DNA from: Microbacterium testaceum
GTDB taxonomy: Bacteria > Actinomycetota > Actinomycetes > Actinomycetales > Microbacteriaceae
Reading direction: 5' to 3'
Assembly (NCBI RefSeq): GCF_001476655.1
Contig: NZ_LDRT01000015.1
Location: 1-51,505 of the forward strand
DNA length: 51,505 nucleotides
The notes below the pieces were generated by a model. That model ran no database searches. It was given only the letters and a program-made list of their open reading frames with translations, and had not been told where the DNA came from. The position numbers were made by a program, and so were the translations under genes. Shown one piece after another: positions 26,709 to 36,057 of this stretch. Positions within the stretch are counted from its first letter, which is position 1. Every line of letters starts with the position of its first letter.

Positions 26709-27830
26709 GTGACCATGGAGATCGACCTCGGCCGCGCCAAGCGCGCCCGCCGCGCGTACACCTTCGACGACATCGCCGTCGTGCCGTCCCGGCGCACGCG
26801 CAACCCCGAGGACGTGTCGACGACCTGGAGCATCGACGCCTTCTCGTTCGAGATCCCGGTGCTCGGTGCTCCGATGGACTCGGTCGTGAGCCCGCGCACG
26901 GCGATCGAGCTCGGCCGCCTCGGCGGCCTGGGCGTGCTCGACCTCGAGGGCCTGTGGACGCGGTACGACGACCCCGAGCCGCTCCTGGCCGAGATCGCCA
27001 CGCTGCCGGATGCCGATGCCACGCGCCGCATGCAGCAGCTGTACTCCGAGCCGATCAAGCCCGAGCTCGTGCGCGACCGGCTCGCCGAGATCCGCGCCGC
27101 AGGTGTGACCGTGGCCGGAGCCCTCACGCCGCAGCGCACGCAGGACCTGTATGAGACGGTCGTCGCCGCCGGCGTCGATCTGTTCGTGATCCGCGGCACC
27201 ACCGTGTCGGCCGAGCACGTGTCGAAGGTCGCCGAGCCGCTGAACCTCAAGAAGTTCATCTACGACCTCGACGTCCCCGTCATCGTCGGCGGGGCGGCCA
27301 CCTACACCGCGGCCCTGCACCTCATGCGCACGGGAGCCGCCGGCGTGCTCGTCGGTTTCGGCGGGGGAGCGGCGTCCACGACGCGCGCCACCCTCGGCCT
27401 CCACGCGCCGATGGCGACCGCCGTCGCCGACGTGGCCGGCGCGCGCCGCGACTACCTCGACGAGTCGGGCGGACGCTACGTCCACGTCATCGCCGACGGC
27501 GGCGTGGGCACCTCCGGTGACATCGTGAAGGCTCTCGCCATGGGCGCGGATGCCGTCATGCTCGGCGTCGCGCTCGCCCGGGCCACCGATGCGCCCGGGC
27601 GCGGCTTCCACTGGGGGCCCGAGGCCCACCACGCCAAGCTGCCGCGCGGGCGTCGCGTCGCGGTCGACCGTGTCGGCCCCCTCGAGCAGGTGCTCTACGG
27701 CCCCGCGCCCGTCGCGGACGGCACCGCCAACCTGATCGGCGCCCTGAAGAAGTCGATGGCCACGACCGGCTACTCCGACCTCAAGGAGTTCCAGCGCGTC
27801 GAGGTCGTCGTGGCCCCCTACGGGCACTGA
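26709..27830 (+). CDS. guaB3: GuaB3 family IMP dehydrogenase-related protein
   Basis: 373 residues, an IMPDH-type barrel without CBS domains, as in the actinobacterial GuaB3 group. It has YTFDDIAVVPSRRTRNPEDV and the phosphate-binding HVIADGGVGTSGDIVKALAMGADAVMLG. In the loop where IMPDH has its catalytic Cys (GPGSICTTR) this protein reads GFGGGAASTTR, with Ser223 at the Cys position, so classical IMPDH catalysis looks impossible. It ends DLKEFQRVEVVV as in homologues. Its gene lies between guaB and guaA. The true activity of actinobacterial GuaB3 is unsettled to my knowledge. Confidence 0.92.
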   Translation: MTMEIDLGRAKRARRAYTFDDIAVVPSRRTRNPEDVSTTWSIDAFSFEIPVLGAPMDSVVSPRTAIELGRLGGLGVLDLEGLWTRYDDPEPLLAEIATLPDADATRRMQQLYSEPIKPELVRDRLAEIRAAGVTVAGALTPQRTQDLYETVVAAGVDLFVIRGTTVSAEHVSKVAEPLNLKKFIYDLDVPVIVGGAATYTAALHLMRTGAAGVLVGFGGGAASTTRATLGLHAPMATAVADVAGARRDYLDESGGRYVHVIADGGVGTSGDIVKALAMGADAVMLGVALARATDAPGRGFHWGPEAHHAKLPRGRRVAVDRVGPLEQVLYGPAPVADGTANLIGALKKSMATTGYSDLKEFQRVEVVVAPYGH

Positions 27831-27843
27831 TGCCGGAGTCCGC

Positions 27844-28713
27844 GTGACCTCGTCGCCCGCCATCGCCCCGGAGATCCCCGAGGTCTTCCCGCCGACGCTG
27901 CGCGAGGTCATGCTGCGTCCGCGGTGGCTGGCGCTGCTGGCGTTCTCGCTCGTGGTCGCCGGAGTCCTCGCGTGGCTCGGACAGTGGCAGCTCGGTCGCG
28001 CGGTCGATACCGCTCCGTCGGAGCCCGGGATGACCGAGGTGGTCCGTCCCCTCGATGAGGTGGTCCCACCCGGCGCGTACCTCGCGGAACCTCTGGTCGG
28101 CCAACGCGTCGAGACGAGTGGCCGTTGGATCCCCTCCGATTTCATCGTCGTGTCCTCCCGCTTCAATGACGACGTCGAGGGCTACTGGGTCACGGGGCAG
28201 CTGCGCGTCGACGATGCGGGGAAGCCGGCCTCTCTCGCCGTCGCCCTCGGCTGGGCACCGACGCTCGATCAGGCGAACGCCGCCGCCGACGAGATGCGCG
28301 CGGCGGCCGAAGCCGACCCCACGGCGGCGATCGACGTGACCGGCCGCCTGATCTCCGACGAGGGCCCGTCGCGTCCGGACGCCGGTGCCGACCCGCAGAC
28401 CCTCACGCGCATGTCGCCCGCGATGCTGCTCGGTCGGTGGCACGACGTCGACGGTGTCGCGGTGTACCGGCAGTACGTGGCCTCGCAGACGGCGATCGGA
28501 CCGTTGGACCCGATCGCGTCCCCGGCTCCGGACGAGCGGTCTCGCGTGAACTGGCTCAACATCTTCTACGCGGCAGAGTGGGCGATCTTCGCGGGCTTCG
28601 CGCTGTACCTCTGGTACCGCCTGGCGCGCGACGCGTGGGAGAAGGAGGTCGAAGACCTCGAAGACGCCCAGCAAGAGGCGGAGGCGGCGGGGCCTTCGGT
28701 TCCTCGCGACTAG
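27844..28713 (+). CDS. SURF1 family cytochrome oxidase biogenesis protein
   Basis: 289 residues. Transmembrane helices near both ends (about 28-45 and 239-260) flank an extracytoplasmic beta domain, the SURF1 plan. The motif LGQWQLGR after the first helix, ALGWAPT and the late VNWLNIFYAAEWAIFAGFALYLWYR support it. SURF1 helps insert haem a into cytochrome c oxidase. The C-terminal tail is acidic and coiled-coil-like (EKEVEDLEDAQQEAEAA). The GTG start lies 13 bases after guaB3, with GGAG upstream. Confidence 0.9.
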   Translation: MTSSPAIAPEIPEVFPPTLREVMLRPRWLALLAFSLVVAGVLAWLGQWQLGRAVDTAPSEPGMTEVVRPLDEVVPPGAYLAEPLVGQRVETSGRWIPSDFIVVSSRFNDDVEGYWVTGQLRVDDAGKPASLAVALGWAPTLDQANAAADEMRAAAEADPTAAIDVTGRLISDEGPSRPDAGADPQTLTRMSPAMLLGRWHDVDGVAVYRQYVASQTAIGPLDPIASPAPDERSRVNWLNIFYAAEWAIFAGFALYLWYRLARDAWEKEVEDLEDAQQEAEAAGPSVPRD

Positions 28714-28716
28714 ACT
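28711..28716 (+). promoter_or_regulatory. Putative -10 box TAGACT of the DUF3817 gene (leaderless)
   Basis: TAGACT uses the TAG stop of the SURF1 gene as its first three bases, then six bases, then ATG at 28723. Confidence 0.5.
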
Positions 28717-28722
28717 TGGCGC

Positions 28723-29240
28723 ATGCCGCGTCCCCCGAAACTCGCCTCCTTCCCGGCGATCCGCGGAGCCCTGAAGTTTTACCAGATCTGCTCGATCATC
28801 ACCGGTATCGGCCTCCTGCTCCTGGTCGCCGAGATGATCCTGAAGTACACGCCCATTCACGTGGAGCTGTTCCTGGGCGGATCCGGAGGGTTCCTGTGGT
28901 TCGCGGATGCCATCGCCGGACCCGGATGCCAGTGGTTCTCCCTCTTCATCCCCGGCGGTGACGGCTGCGAGATGATCTCGACAGGCGATGGCGTCAACGT
29001 CTCGCTGGCGATCCTCGTGGTCCACGGCTGGTTCTACGTCGTGTACCTCATCTCGTGCTTCCGCGTGTGGAGCCTGATGCGGTGGCCGTTCCGCCGCTTC
29101 GTCTTCCTCGCGCTCGGCGGCGTGGTGCCGTTCCTCTCCTTCATCCTCGAGGTGCGCACCGCCCGCGGCGTGCGCGCCTATCTCGCCGAGCGCGAAGCCG
29201 CCCTGGCATCCGCTCCCGTTCCCGCCCCGGAAGGCAACCG

Positions 29241-29244
<4 letters not shown>
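28723..29244 (+). CDS. DUF3817 membrane protein
   Basis: 173 residues with three or four hydrophobic helices (about 18-40, 84-105, 118-138). [20 protein letters not shown]...[22 protein letters not shown] is the DUF3817 pattern, found in actinobacteria and firmicutes near respiratory genes. Two cysteines in the external loop (GPGCQW, GDGCEM) could form a disulphide. It overlaps guaA (stop TGA and GTG start share bases), so it is probably transcribed with guaA. Function unknown. Confidence 0.85.
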
Positions 29245-30821
<1,577 letters not shown>

Positions 30822-30838
30822 GCCGGGACGCGCTCCTC

Positions 30839-30875
30839 CAGAAACGCCGCTGCCTTCCGGGTGGCGGCGTTTCTG
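30839..30875 (+). terminator. Terminator after guaA
   Basis: CAGAAACGCCGC pairs with GCGGCGTTTCTG around a 13-base loop; the descending arm supplies TTTCTGCTG. Confidence 0.75.
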
Positions 30876-30895
30876 CTGTGGGGGAGGATGGGGGC

Positions 30896-32263
30896 GTGAC
30901 TTCTGCCGACTTCCCCGACGCGTGGTATCTCATCCTGTCGAGTCGGCTCATCCCCGATCTCGATGGGGGCTACACGATCTCCACCCTCGCCCGCGCGCGG
31001 CAGATGGCCGATGCCGGCACGCAACCGCTTCTTCTCACGGTCGATCCGGGAACGCCCGAGGCCCATGCCCAGCACCGCGCGACGTTCGTGGAGCGCGGGG
31101 CGGCGGTGGCATCCGAGGTCTTCCGGAATCTCTTCGACGACGCGGTGGGCGCCGATGGAGGGGCCGCGGAGTGGCTGCGAGCGGCGGCCACGCCGGGCGA
31201 GGCCGATTCCGCGTGGGAGTACCGCGATGTCGCCGGCGGTGCCGTCTCGCTCCCGAACGTCATCGACCCCGACTGGCACCGGACGACGGCGCCGATCGTG
31301 ATCCGGGATGCCACGGGCGCGCCCGTCGGGGGCATCCCCGGGTTCGGCGCGCTCTACCGTGCGTGGCTCACGCACCTCGGTGCGCAGCTGCGAGAGGAGA
31401 ACCCTCGCCCGCTCGTCGTGATCTGCGAGTCGCGGCAGCTGGGGGAGCTCATCGTGGGGTGGGGAGACGACGACGTCCGGATCATCCACACGATCCACAC
31501 GATCCACCTCGAAGCTCCGTATCGCGCCGACTCCGACCTCAACGCCCTCTGGACGCGCTGGTTCGAGATCTCCCCGCGTTTCGACGCGGTGCTGTGGCCG
31601 ACGGTGCACCAGCGCGACGACGTGCGCGAACGCTTCGGGGACGCGGCGAACGATCTCGTCGCGCCGCACGCCGTTCGCGCGCCCGCGGAGGTCGTCGCCG
31701 CAGCCGACCGCGACGCCGGCCGTGTCGTGGTCCTCGGGCGCCTCGCCCCCGGCAAGCGGCTTCCCGCGGCCGTCCGCGCCTTCGCCCGGGTCGTCGCCGA
31801 GGTTCCGGCGGCACGCCTCGAGCTCTGGGGTGCGGGCGCCCAGCGGGCCGAGCTGGAATCCCTGGTCGCTGAGCTCGGGCTGACGGATGCCGTGTCGCTC
31901 CCGGGCCTGACGAATGATCCCGGCGCCGTGCTCGATCGCGCGGCGGTCTACCTCACCACCTCGGCGTTCGAGGGGCAGGGGCTCGCCCTCGCCGAGGCCC
32001 TCGCCCACGGCACCCCCGCGGTGGCCTACGACATCCGCTACGGCCCGCGCGACATGCTGGCCGCCGGTGGCGGCATCCTGGTCCCGGACGGAGACCAGGA
32101 CGCCCTTGTCGCGGCCCTCGTTCGGGTGCTCACGGATGCCGACGTGCGCGAACGCCTGTCGACGGAGGCTGTGGCCGCGGCCGCGGCCCTGAGCCCCGCG
32201 CGCGCGATGCGGACCCTGGCCGCGGCGTGCGGCGAGGCGCTGTCGCACCCGCGGCGGCGCTGA
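30896..32263 (+). CDS. Family 4 glycosyltransferase (TarM/Gtf1-like)
   Basis: 455 residues, GT-B fold. The C-terminal nucleotide-sugar site has VVVLGRLAPGKRLPAAVRAFARV, LWGAGAQRAELESLV and EGQGLALAEALAHGTPAVAYDIRYGPRDM, where the E-x7-E pattern and DIRYGP resemble poly(glycerol-phosphate) or Sec-accessory glucosyltransferases. The N-terminal half carries IIHTIHTIHLEAPY. It likely glycosylates a wall polymer or surface protein; the acceptor is unknown. No signal peptide is present, so it works in the cytoplasm. The GTG start lies six bases after GAGGAT (30884-30889), the same spacing as TANNNT promoters in this window. Confidence 0.85.
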   Translation: MTSADFPDAWYLILSSRLIPDLDGGYTISTLARARQMADAGTQPLLLTVDPGTPEAHAQHRATFVERGAAVASEVFRNLFDDAVGADGGAAEWLRAAATPGEADSAWEYRDVAGGAVSLPNVIDPDWHRTTAPIVIRDATGAPVGGIPGFGALYRAWLTHLGAQLREENPRPLVVICESRQLGELIVGWGDDDVRIIHTIHTIHLEAPYRADSDLNALWTRWFEISPRFDAVLWPTVHQRDDVRERFGDAANDLVAPHAVRAPAEVVAAADRDAGRVVVLGRLAPGKRLPAAVRAFARVVAEVPAARLELWGAGAQRAELESLVAELGLTDAVSLPGLTNDPGAVLDRAAVYLTTSAFEGQGLALAEALAHGTPAVAYDIRYGPRDMLAAGGGILVPDGDQDALVAALVRVLTDADVRERLSTEAVAAAAALSPARAMRTLAAACGEALSHPRRR

Positions 32264-32265
32264 GC

Positions 32266-32979
32266 TCAGGCGCGCGCGACCTCGCGGACCGCGCGCACCG
32301 CGGCTGCCGGTGAGCCCCGGAAGGCGGGCCCGTGACCGGGGAGGACCCAGTCGGCGTCGAGGTCGGCGATGTGCGCCAGCGAGGCCAGTGCCTCGGTCGG
32401 ATCGTCGGTGAAGGGCGCGGGACCCGGACCGGTGCGGCCCGTGAGGACGTGACGGGTCGTGAGCGCGTCGCCGACGAAGACCGCGCGGACCTCGGGGGAG
32501 AAGACGGCGACGCTGCCCGGGGAATGTCCGGGCAGCGAGATCACCCGGGGCGCGCCGGGGAGGTCGAGAGCGGTGTCGCCGTCGAGGCTCACCACCTCGG
32601 TCAGCCACTGCGGACGCATGCCCTTGCGGATGCCGAACGCGGCGAAGCTCACCAGCGGCCCGAGGCGCATCGGGCCGACCGGGTTCTTGGGCTTGTCGCC
32701 GCCCCGTGCGCGATCGGCGTCGGCGGTGTGGATGAAGACCGGGACGCCGTGGTCGCGGCGGAGTCGCTCGGCGAAGCCGACGTGATCGCTGTCGCCGTGC
32801 GTGAGGATCACGCCGCGGATGTCGTCGATCGAGCGGCCGATGGCATCCAGTTCGCGTGTCAGGTCGGCATACATACCGGGGAGGCCGGCGTCGATGAGCG
32901 TGACGCCGTCGGCCGTCACGATCAGGTACGAGGCGACGATGTCGTTGCCGAGGCGGTGGAGGGACGGAGCGAGTCTCAT
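32266..32979 (-). CDS. MBL-fold metallo-hydrolase
   Basis: 237 residues from ATG 32979 (AAAGG upstream). The metallo-beta-lactamase metal motif reads LTHGDSDH, so the second His of H-x-H-x-D-H is Asp; this variant is common in the family. Later ligands are LPGHSPGS, VFVGDAL and VLPGHGPAF. It is probably a hydrolase of a small thioester, lactone or similar; the substrate is unknown. It is divergent from a TetR gene with operator-like repeats between, so it is the likely regulatory target. Its stop is three bases from the end of the convergent glycosyltransferase gene. Confidence 0.9.
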   Translation of the reverse strand: MRLAPSLHRLGNDIVASYLIVTADGVTLIDAGLPGMYADLTRELDAIGRSIDDIRGVILTHGDSDHVGFAERLRRDHGVPVFIHTADADRARGGDKPKNPVGPMRLGPLVSFAAFGIRKGMRPQWLTEVVSLDGDTALDLPGAPRVISLPGHSPGSVAVFSPEVRAVFVGDALTTRHVLTGRTGPGPAPFTDDPTEALASLAHIADLDADWVLPGHGPAFRGSPAAAVRAVREVARA

Positions 32980-32998
32980 GGGGCTGGCCTTTCGCGGG

Positions 32999-33041
32999 AT
33001 GGCTACGAGCAATAGCCATGATAGCTTATTAGCGTAGCCAT
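32999..33041. promoter_or_regulatory. Operator-like repeats between hydrolase and TetR genes
   Basis: ATGGCTA (32999-33005) and TAGCCAT (33013-33019) form an inverted repeat, and a third half-site GTAGCCAT (33034-33041) is the inverse of ATGGCTAC at 32999. The AT-rich stretch ATAGCTTATTAG between them is unusual for this genome and could hold both promoters. Confidence 0.6.
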
Positions 33042-33053
33042 GAGGAGGGCTGG

Positions 33054-33611
33054 ATGCCGACCCCCGAACGAACATCTCTCGCCCAGATCGTCGAGCAGGC
33101 CTCCCGCCTGCTCGAGAGCGGCGGCCCGACCGCCGTCACGATGCAGGCGGTGGCGGCGGCCGTCGGTGTGAAGGCGCCGTCGCTGTACAAGCGGGTGCGC
33201 GACAGGGAAGCGCTCCTCGGTCTGGTCGGGATCGCGACCGCAGACGAGCTGACGCGTCGACTGACGGATGCCGGGGGCGACCTCGGCGAACTGCTCACCG
33301 TCTTCCGTCGGTTCGGTCAGGAGCGACCCGAGGCGTTCCGTCTGCTGTTCGCGTCGTCGATCGACCCCGAGCGTCTCGCGGCGACCAGTGAACCTGTTCT
33401 TCGCGCGACGGCGGCTGTCGTCGGCCCCGAGCGTGCGCTCGATGCGGCTCGGTTGCTGACCTCGTGGGCGCTCGGATTCATCACGATGGAGCTGACGGGT
33501 GCCTTCCGTCTTGGCGGTGACCTCGACGAAGCCTTCGCCTACGGGATGAGTCACATCGTCGGCGCGCTGACGACGCGTCAGGACGAGGTGCGGGCGGCCC
33601 AGGGGTCGTAG
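33054..33611 (+). CDS. TetR/AcrR-family transcriptional regulator
   Basis: 185 residues. The N-terminal helix-turn-helix has VTMQAVAAAVGVKAPSLYKRVRDREALLGLV, the TetR recognition pattern, and the rest (about 75-185) is a TetR_C_33-like (WHG) ligand domain. GAGGAGGG precedes the ATG. It is divergent from the MBL hydrolase, over shared half-sites, and probably represses it and itself. Its last 34 bases overlap the end of the convergent LigD-like gene. Confidence 0.92.
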   Translation: MPTPERTSLAQIVEQASRLLESGGPTAVTMQAVAAAVGVKAPSLYKRVRDREALLGLVGIATADELTRRLTDAGGDLGELLTVFRRFGQERPEAFRLLFASSIDPERLAATSEPVLRATAAVVGPERALDAARLLTSWALGFITMELTGAFRLGGDLDEAFAYGMSHIVGALTTRQDEVRAAQGS

Positions 33612-34807
33612 TCGGCGATCAGGTCCTCCTGCGTCGGGCGCTCGGCATCCGGAACGTGTTGGAGGTTCACGCGGACCCGGTACCAGAGCGAGCTCGAGCC
33701 GCGCATGCCGTCGACGAGGATGTCGGCCGGGTGGAGTCGCCCTGCGGCCTGAGGATGCCGCTGCTTCCACGTCTCGAGGGCGTTCAGCGCCTCGGGCTTG
33801 GTCTTCGTCCGCGCGACCTCGATGAGCGGCATGGTCGACGTGCGACGTCCCGAGCCGTCGGAGCCGCGCGGAGGCTTCTCGGCGGGCCCGAGCTCTCTCG
33901 CGAGAGCGAGGAGGGCCTCGAGGGAGCCCGCCGCGGCGTCGATGCCGGCGTGCGGGTCGCCGATCGCCCGGAACCGTTCGGGGACCGTCAGCACCGTGAA
34001 CTCCTCGGGGCGGCGCGAGCGCACCTCGTCCCACGTGAGCGGGGTCGAGACGCGCGCGTCGGGAAGGGCGCGGATCGAGTACGCGGATGCAACGGTCCGG
34101 TCCTTGGCGTTCTGGTTGAAGTCGACGAAGACGCTCTCGCCCCGCTCCTCTTTCCACCAGCGGGCGGTCGCGAGTCCGGGCGCGCGATTCTCGACCTCGC
34201 GGGCAAGGGCCTCGGCGGCCAGGCGCACGTCGGTGTAGTCCCACTCGGGGCGGATGCGCGCCAGGATGTGCAACCCCCGTGAGCCCGACGTCTTCGGCCA
34301 CCCGGTGAGGCCGTGGTCCTCGAGCACCTCGCGCGCGATGAACGCGACGTCGACGATCTGCGCCCAATCGACCCCCGGCATCGGGTCGAGGTCAACGCGC
34401 AGTTCGTCCGGATGGTCGAGGTCTTCCGCGCGCACGGGGTGCGGGTTGAGGTCGAGGCAGCCGAGGTTGACGACCCACGCCAGGCCCGCGGCATCCCGGA
34501 TCACCGTCTCCTCGGCGGAGGTGCCGGAGGCATAGCGCAGCGTCGCGCTGTCGATGAAGGCGGGGTGGTTCTCGGGCACGCGTTTCTGGAAGAACGGCTC
34601 GTGGTCGAGTCCCTTCGAGAAGCGTTTAAGCACCATCGGCCGACCGCCGGCGCCGCGCAGGGCACCCTCGGCGACGGCGAGGTAGTAGTGCACGAGATCG
34701 AGCTTGGTCAGGCCCGCCTCGGCGAAGACCACGCGATCGGGACTCGTGACGCGCACCTCGAAACCGTCGACGTCGAGGATCTCGGGGGCAGTCTTGGCGG
34801 GGCTCAT
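33578..34807 (-). CDS. Stand-alone LigD-type polymerase (PolDom) protein
   Basis: 409 residues, an archaeo-eukaryotic primase-type polymerase of the non-homologous end-joining family. It has MVLKRFSKGLD, FFQKRVPENHP, NLGCLDLNPHPVR, the metal-binding DLDP of LRVDLDPMPG, KTSGSRGLHI and VFVDFNQNAKDRTVASAYSIR with the late VSTPLTWDEV. No ligase or nuclease domain is attached. Residues about 330-409, Arg/Lys-rich then RVNLQHVPDAERPTQEDLIADYDPW, form an extra C-terminal segment. It may add nucleotides at DNA ends with Ku and a ligase encoded elsewhere. The ATG at 34807 lies six bases from TAGCCT. Confidence 0.9.
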   Translation of the reverse strand: MSPAKTAPEILDVDGFEVRVTSPDRVVFAEAGLTKLDLVHYYLAVAEGALRGAGGRPMVLKRFSKGLDHEPFFQKRVPENHPAFIDSATLRYASGTSAEETVIRDAAGLAWVVNLGCLDLNPHPVRAEDLDHPDELRVDLDPMPGVDWAQIVDVAFIAREVLEDHGLTGWPKTSGSRGLHILARIRPEWDYTDVRLAAEALAREVENRAPGLATARWWKEERGESVFVDFNQNAKDRTVASAYSIRALPDARVSTPLTWDEVRSRRPEEFTVLTVPERFRAIGDPHAGIDAAAGSLEALLALARELGPAEKPPRGSDGSGRRTSTMPLIEVARTKTKPEALNALETWKQRHPQAAGRLHPADILVDGMRGSSSLWYRVRVNLQHVPDAERPTQEDLIADYDPWAARTSS

Positions 34808-34813
34808 GGCGCG

Positions 34814-34819
34814 AGGCTA
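34814..34819 (-). promoter_or_regulatory. Putative -10 box TAGCCT of the PolDom gene (leaderless)
   Basis: TAGCCT on the minus strand, six bases, then ATG at 34807. Confidence 0.5.
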
Positions 34820-34892
34820 GCGCCGCGGCCCGCGTGCGCGCCGCCCCTTGCGGCGCAGGCTCGGTGTGCGACGCGGGGCTCGCGGGCAAACG

Positions 34893-34950
34893 CGAGTGTC
34901 CAAGACACGCCGTGACGAACGACGCCGATACGGCGTGTTCTGGACACTCG
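34893..34950. repeat. 58-base palindromic intergenic element (copy A)
   Basis: Arms of 21 bases (34893-34913 and 34930-34950) are complementary at 19 positions. The outer ends read CGAGTGTCCA and TGGACACTCG; the inner arms read ACACGCCGT and ACGGCGTGT. A second element with the same ends is at 44325-44381. It lies between a 5' gene end and a terminator, not within a gene. Confidence 0.8.
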
Positions 34951-34985
34951 ACGGAGGTGGGGGCGGAGCGCACGGCCGGGAACGA

Positions 34986-35018
34986 CGAAGGGCCGCCCCG
35001 GAACGGGACGGCCCTTCG
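34986..35018 (-). terminator. Terminator of the Bax-inhibitor-1 gene
   Basis: CGAAGGGCCG (34986-34995) pairs with CGGCCCTTCG (35009-35018), with a further CCC/GGG inside. It starts 11 bases after the minus-strand stop. Confidence 0.8.
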
Positions 35019-35029
35019 TGCGGGGGTGC

Positions 35030-35914
35030 TCAGTTGTTGCCGCGCAGGATCGCGATCAGGCGGAGGATCTCGACGTACAGCCACACGACGGTGACCATGA
35101 TGCCGAAGGCGCCGACCCAGCCGTAGACGCGCGGGGCGCCGTTGCGGACGCCGCGCTGGATCTGGTCGAAGTCGAGCACGAGCGAGTACGCGGCCATGAT
35201 GACCACGACGACGCCGATGATCACACCGAGCGGGATGCCGAGGATCTTGACCTCGCTGAACATGCCGAATGCGCCACCGGCGATCGGGGCGTTGAACAGC
35301 ATCAGGACGATGTTGAGGAGGCTGAACACCATGTAGCCGACCATGGCGATCAGGAAGATCTTCGTGGCGCGGGCCGAGGCGCGCACCTTGCCGCTCGCGA
35401 ACAGCGCGAGGGTCACGCCGACGACGGAGAGGGTCGCGAGGGTCGCCTGGATGACGATGCCCGGGAACATGAACTCAAAGAACGCCGAGATGCCACCGAT
35501 GAACAGACCCTCGAACGCCGCGTAGGCGAAGAAGACGGGGACGGAGGGCTTCTTCTTGAAGATCGCCACCATCGCGAGCACGAAGCCGACGAGGCCACCG
35601 ACGACCATGGGGGCGGCGCTGGGGCTCGGGTTGGCGACGCTGACGCCGGCCATCGACCAGATCCAGCCGGCCACGGCGCCGACGACGAGGATGCCGAACA
35701 GCGCGAGGGTCTTGAAGACGGTGTCTTCGATCGACATGCGATCGGTTTCGACGGCACCCGCCGCGGGGGCGGTGTACATGCCCTCGAGGTTGGCAGCCTC
35801 AGCGGCAGCCGCGGCGCTCGCGGTGGGAGCGGCGGGCGGGCTGTAGCGGGTCTGGGCGCCGGCACGAGGGTCCTGGAACGCCGGGGTATTGAATGCCGGG
35901 TTGTTGAGGGCCAC
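35030..35914 (-). CDS. Bax inhibitor-1/YccA family membrane protein
   Basis: 294 residues. A Pro/Ala-rich cytoplasmic region (1-60) precedes seven hydrophobic helices. FFAYAAFEGLFIGGISAFFEF and the late YSLVLDFDQIQRGV...YGWVGAFGIMVTVVWLYVEILRLIAIL match the BI-1/YccA group, whose bacterial members include a pH-sensitive calcium leak channel; paired Asp residues near the C-terminus (VLDFDQI) correspond to the sensor pair. The physiological role in actinobacteria is not known. A 15-base palindrome lies upstream at 35944-35958. Confidence 0.92.
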   Translation of the reverse strand: MALNNPAFNTPAFQDPRAGAQTRYSPPAAPTASAAAAAEAANLEGMYTAPAAGAVETDRMSIEDTVFKTLALFGILVVGAVAGWIWSMAGVSVANPSPSAAPMVVGGLVGFVLAMVAIFKKKPSVPVFFAYAAFEGLFIGGISAFFEFMFPGIVIQATLATLSVVGVTLALFASGKVRASARATKIFLIAMVGYMVFSLLNIVLMLFNAPIAGGAFGMFSEVKILGIPLGVIIGVVVVIMAAYSLVLDFDQIQRGVRNGAPRVYGWVGAFGIMVTVVWLYVEILRLIAILRGNN

Positions 35915-35943
35915 GGGGACTCACACTCCAAATGATGGTGATC

Positions 35944-35958
35944 ACAGCACCGTGCTGT
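35944..35958. promoter_or_regulatory. 15-base palindrome upstream of the Bax-inhibitor-1 gene
   Basis: ACAGCACCGTGCTGT is perfect around its central base. It could be an operator or a small hairpin in the 5' leader of the minus-strand gene, whose start is 30 bases away. Confidence 0.35.
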
Positions 35959-36045
35959 CAGACAACACTAGCCGAGCAGGGTGCGAGATTCCTTGTGTTG
36001 ACTGGGATTCCGCTATGAGCAAAGGAGTCGTTCACCCGCCCTCGC

Positions 36046-36051
36046 TACCGT
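36046..36051 (+). promoter_or_regulatory. Putative -10 box TACCGT of the glycerophosphodiesterase gene (leaderless)
   Basis: TACCGT, six bases, then the GTG at 36058. Confidence 0.5.
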
Positions 36052-36057
36052 GGGCGA

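Noticed and set aside
33578..33611. Possible frameshift where the TetR and PolDom genes overlap
   Set aside because: Both proteins end with plausible family C-termini; a 34-base convergent overlap is acceptable.
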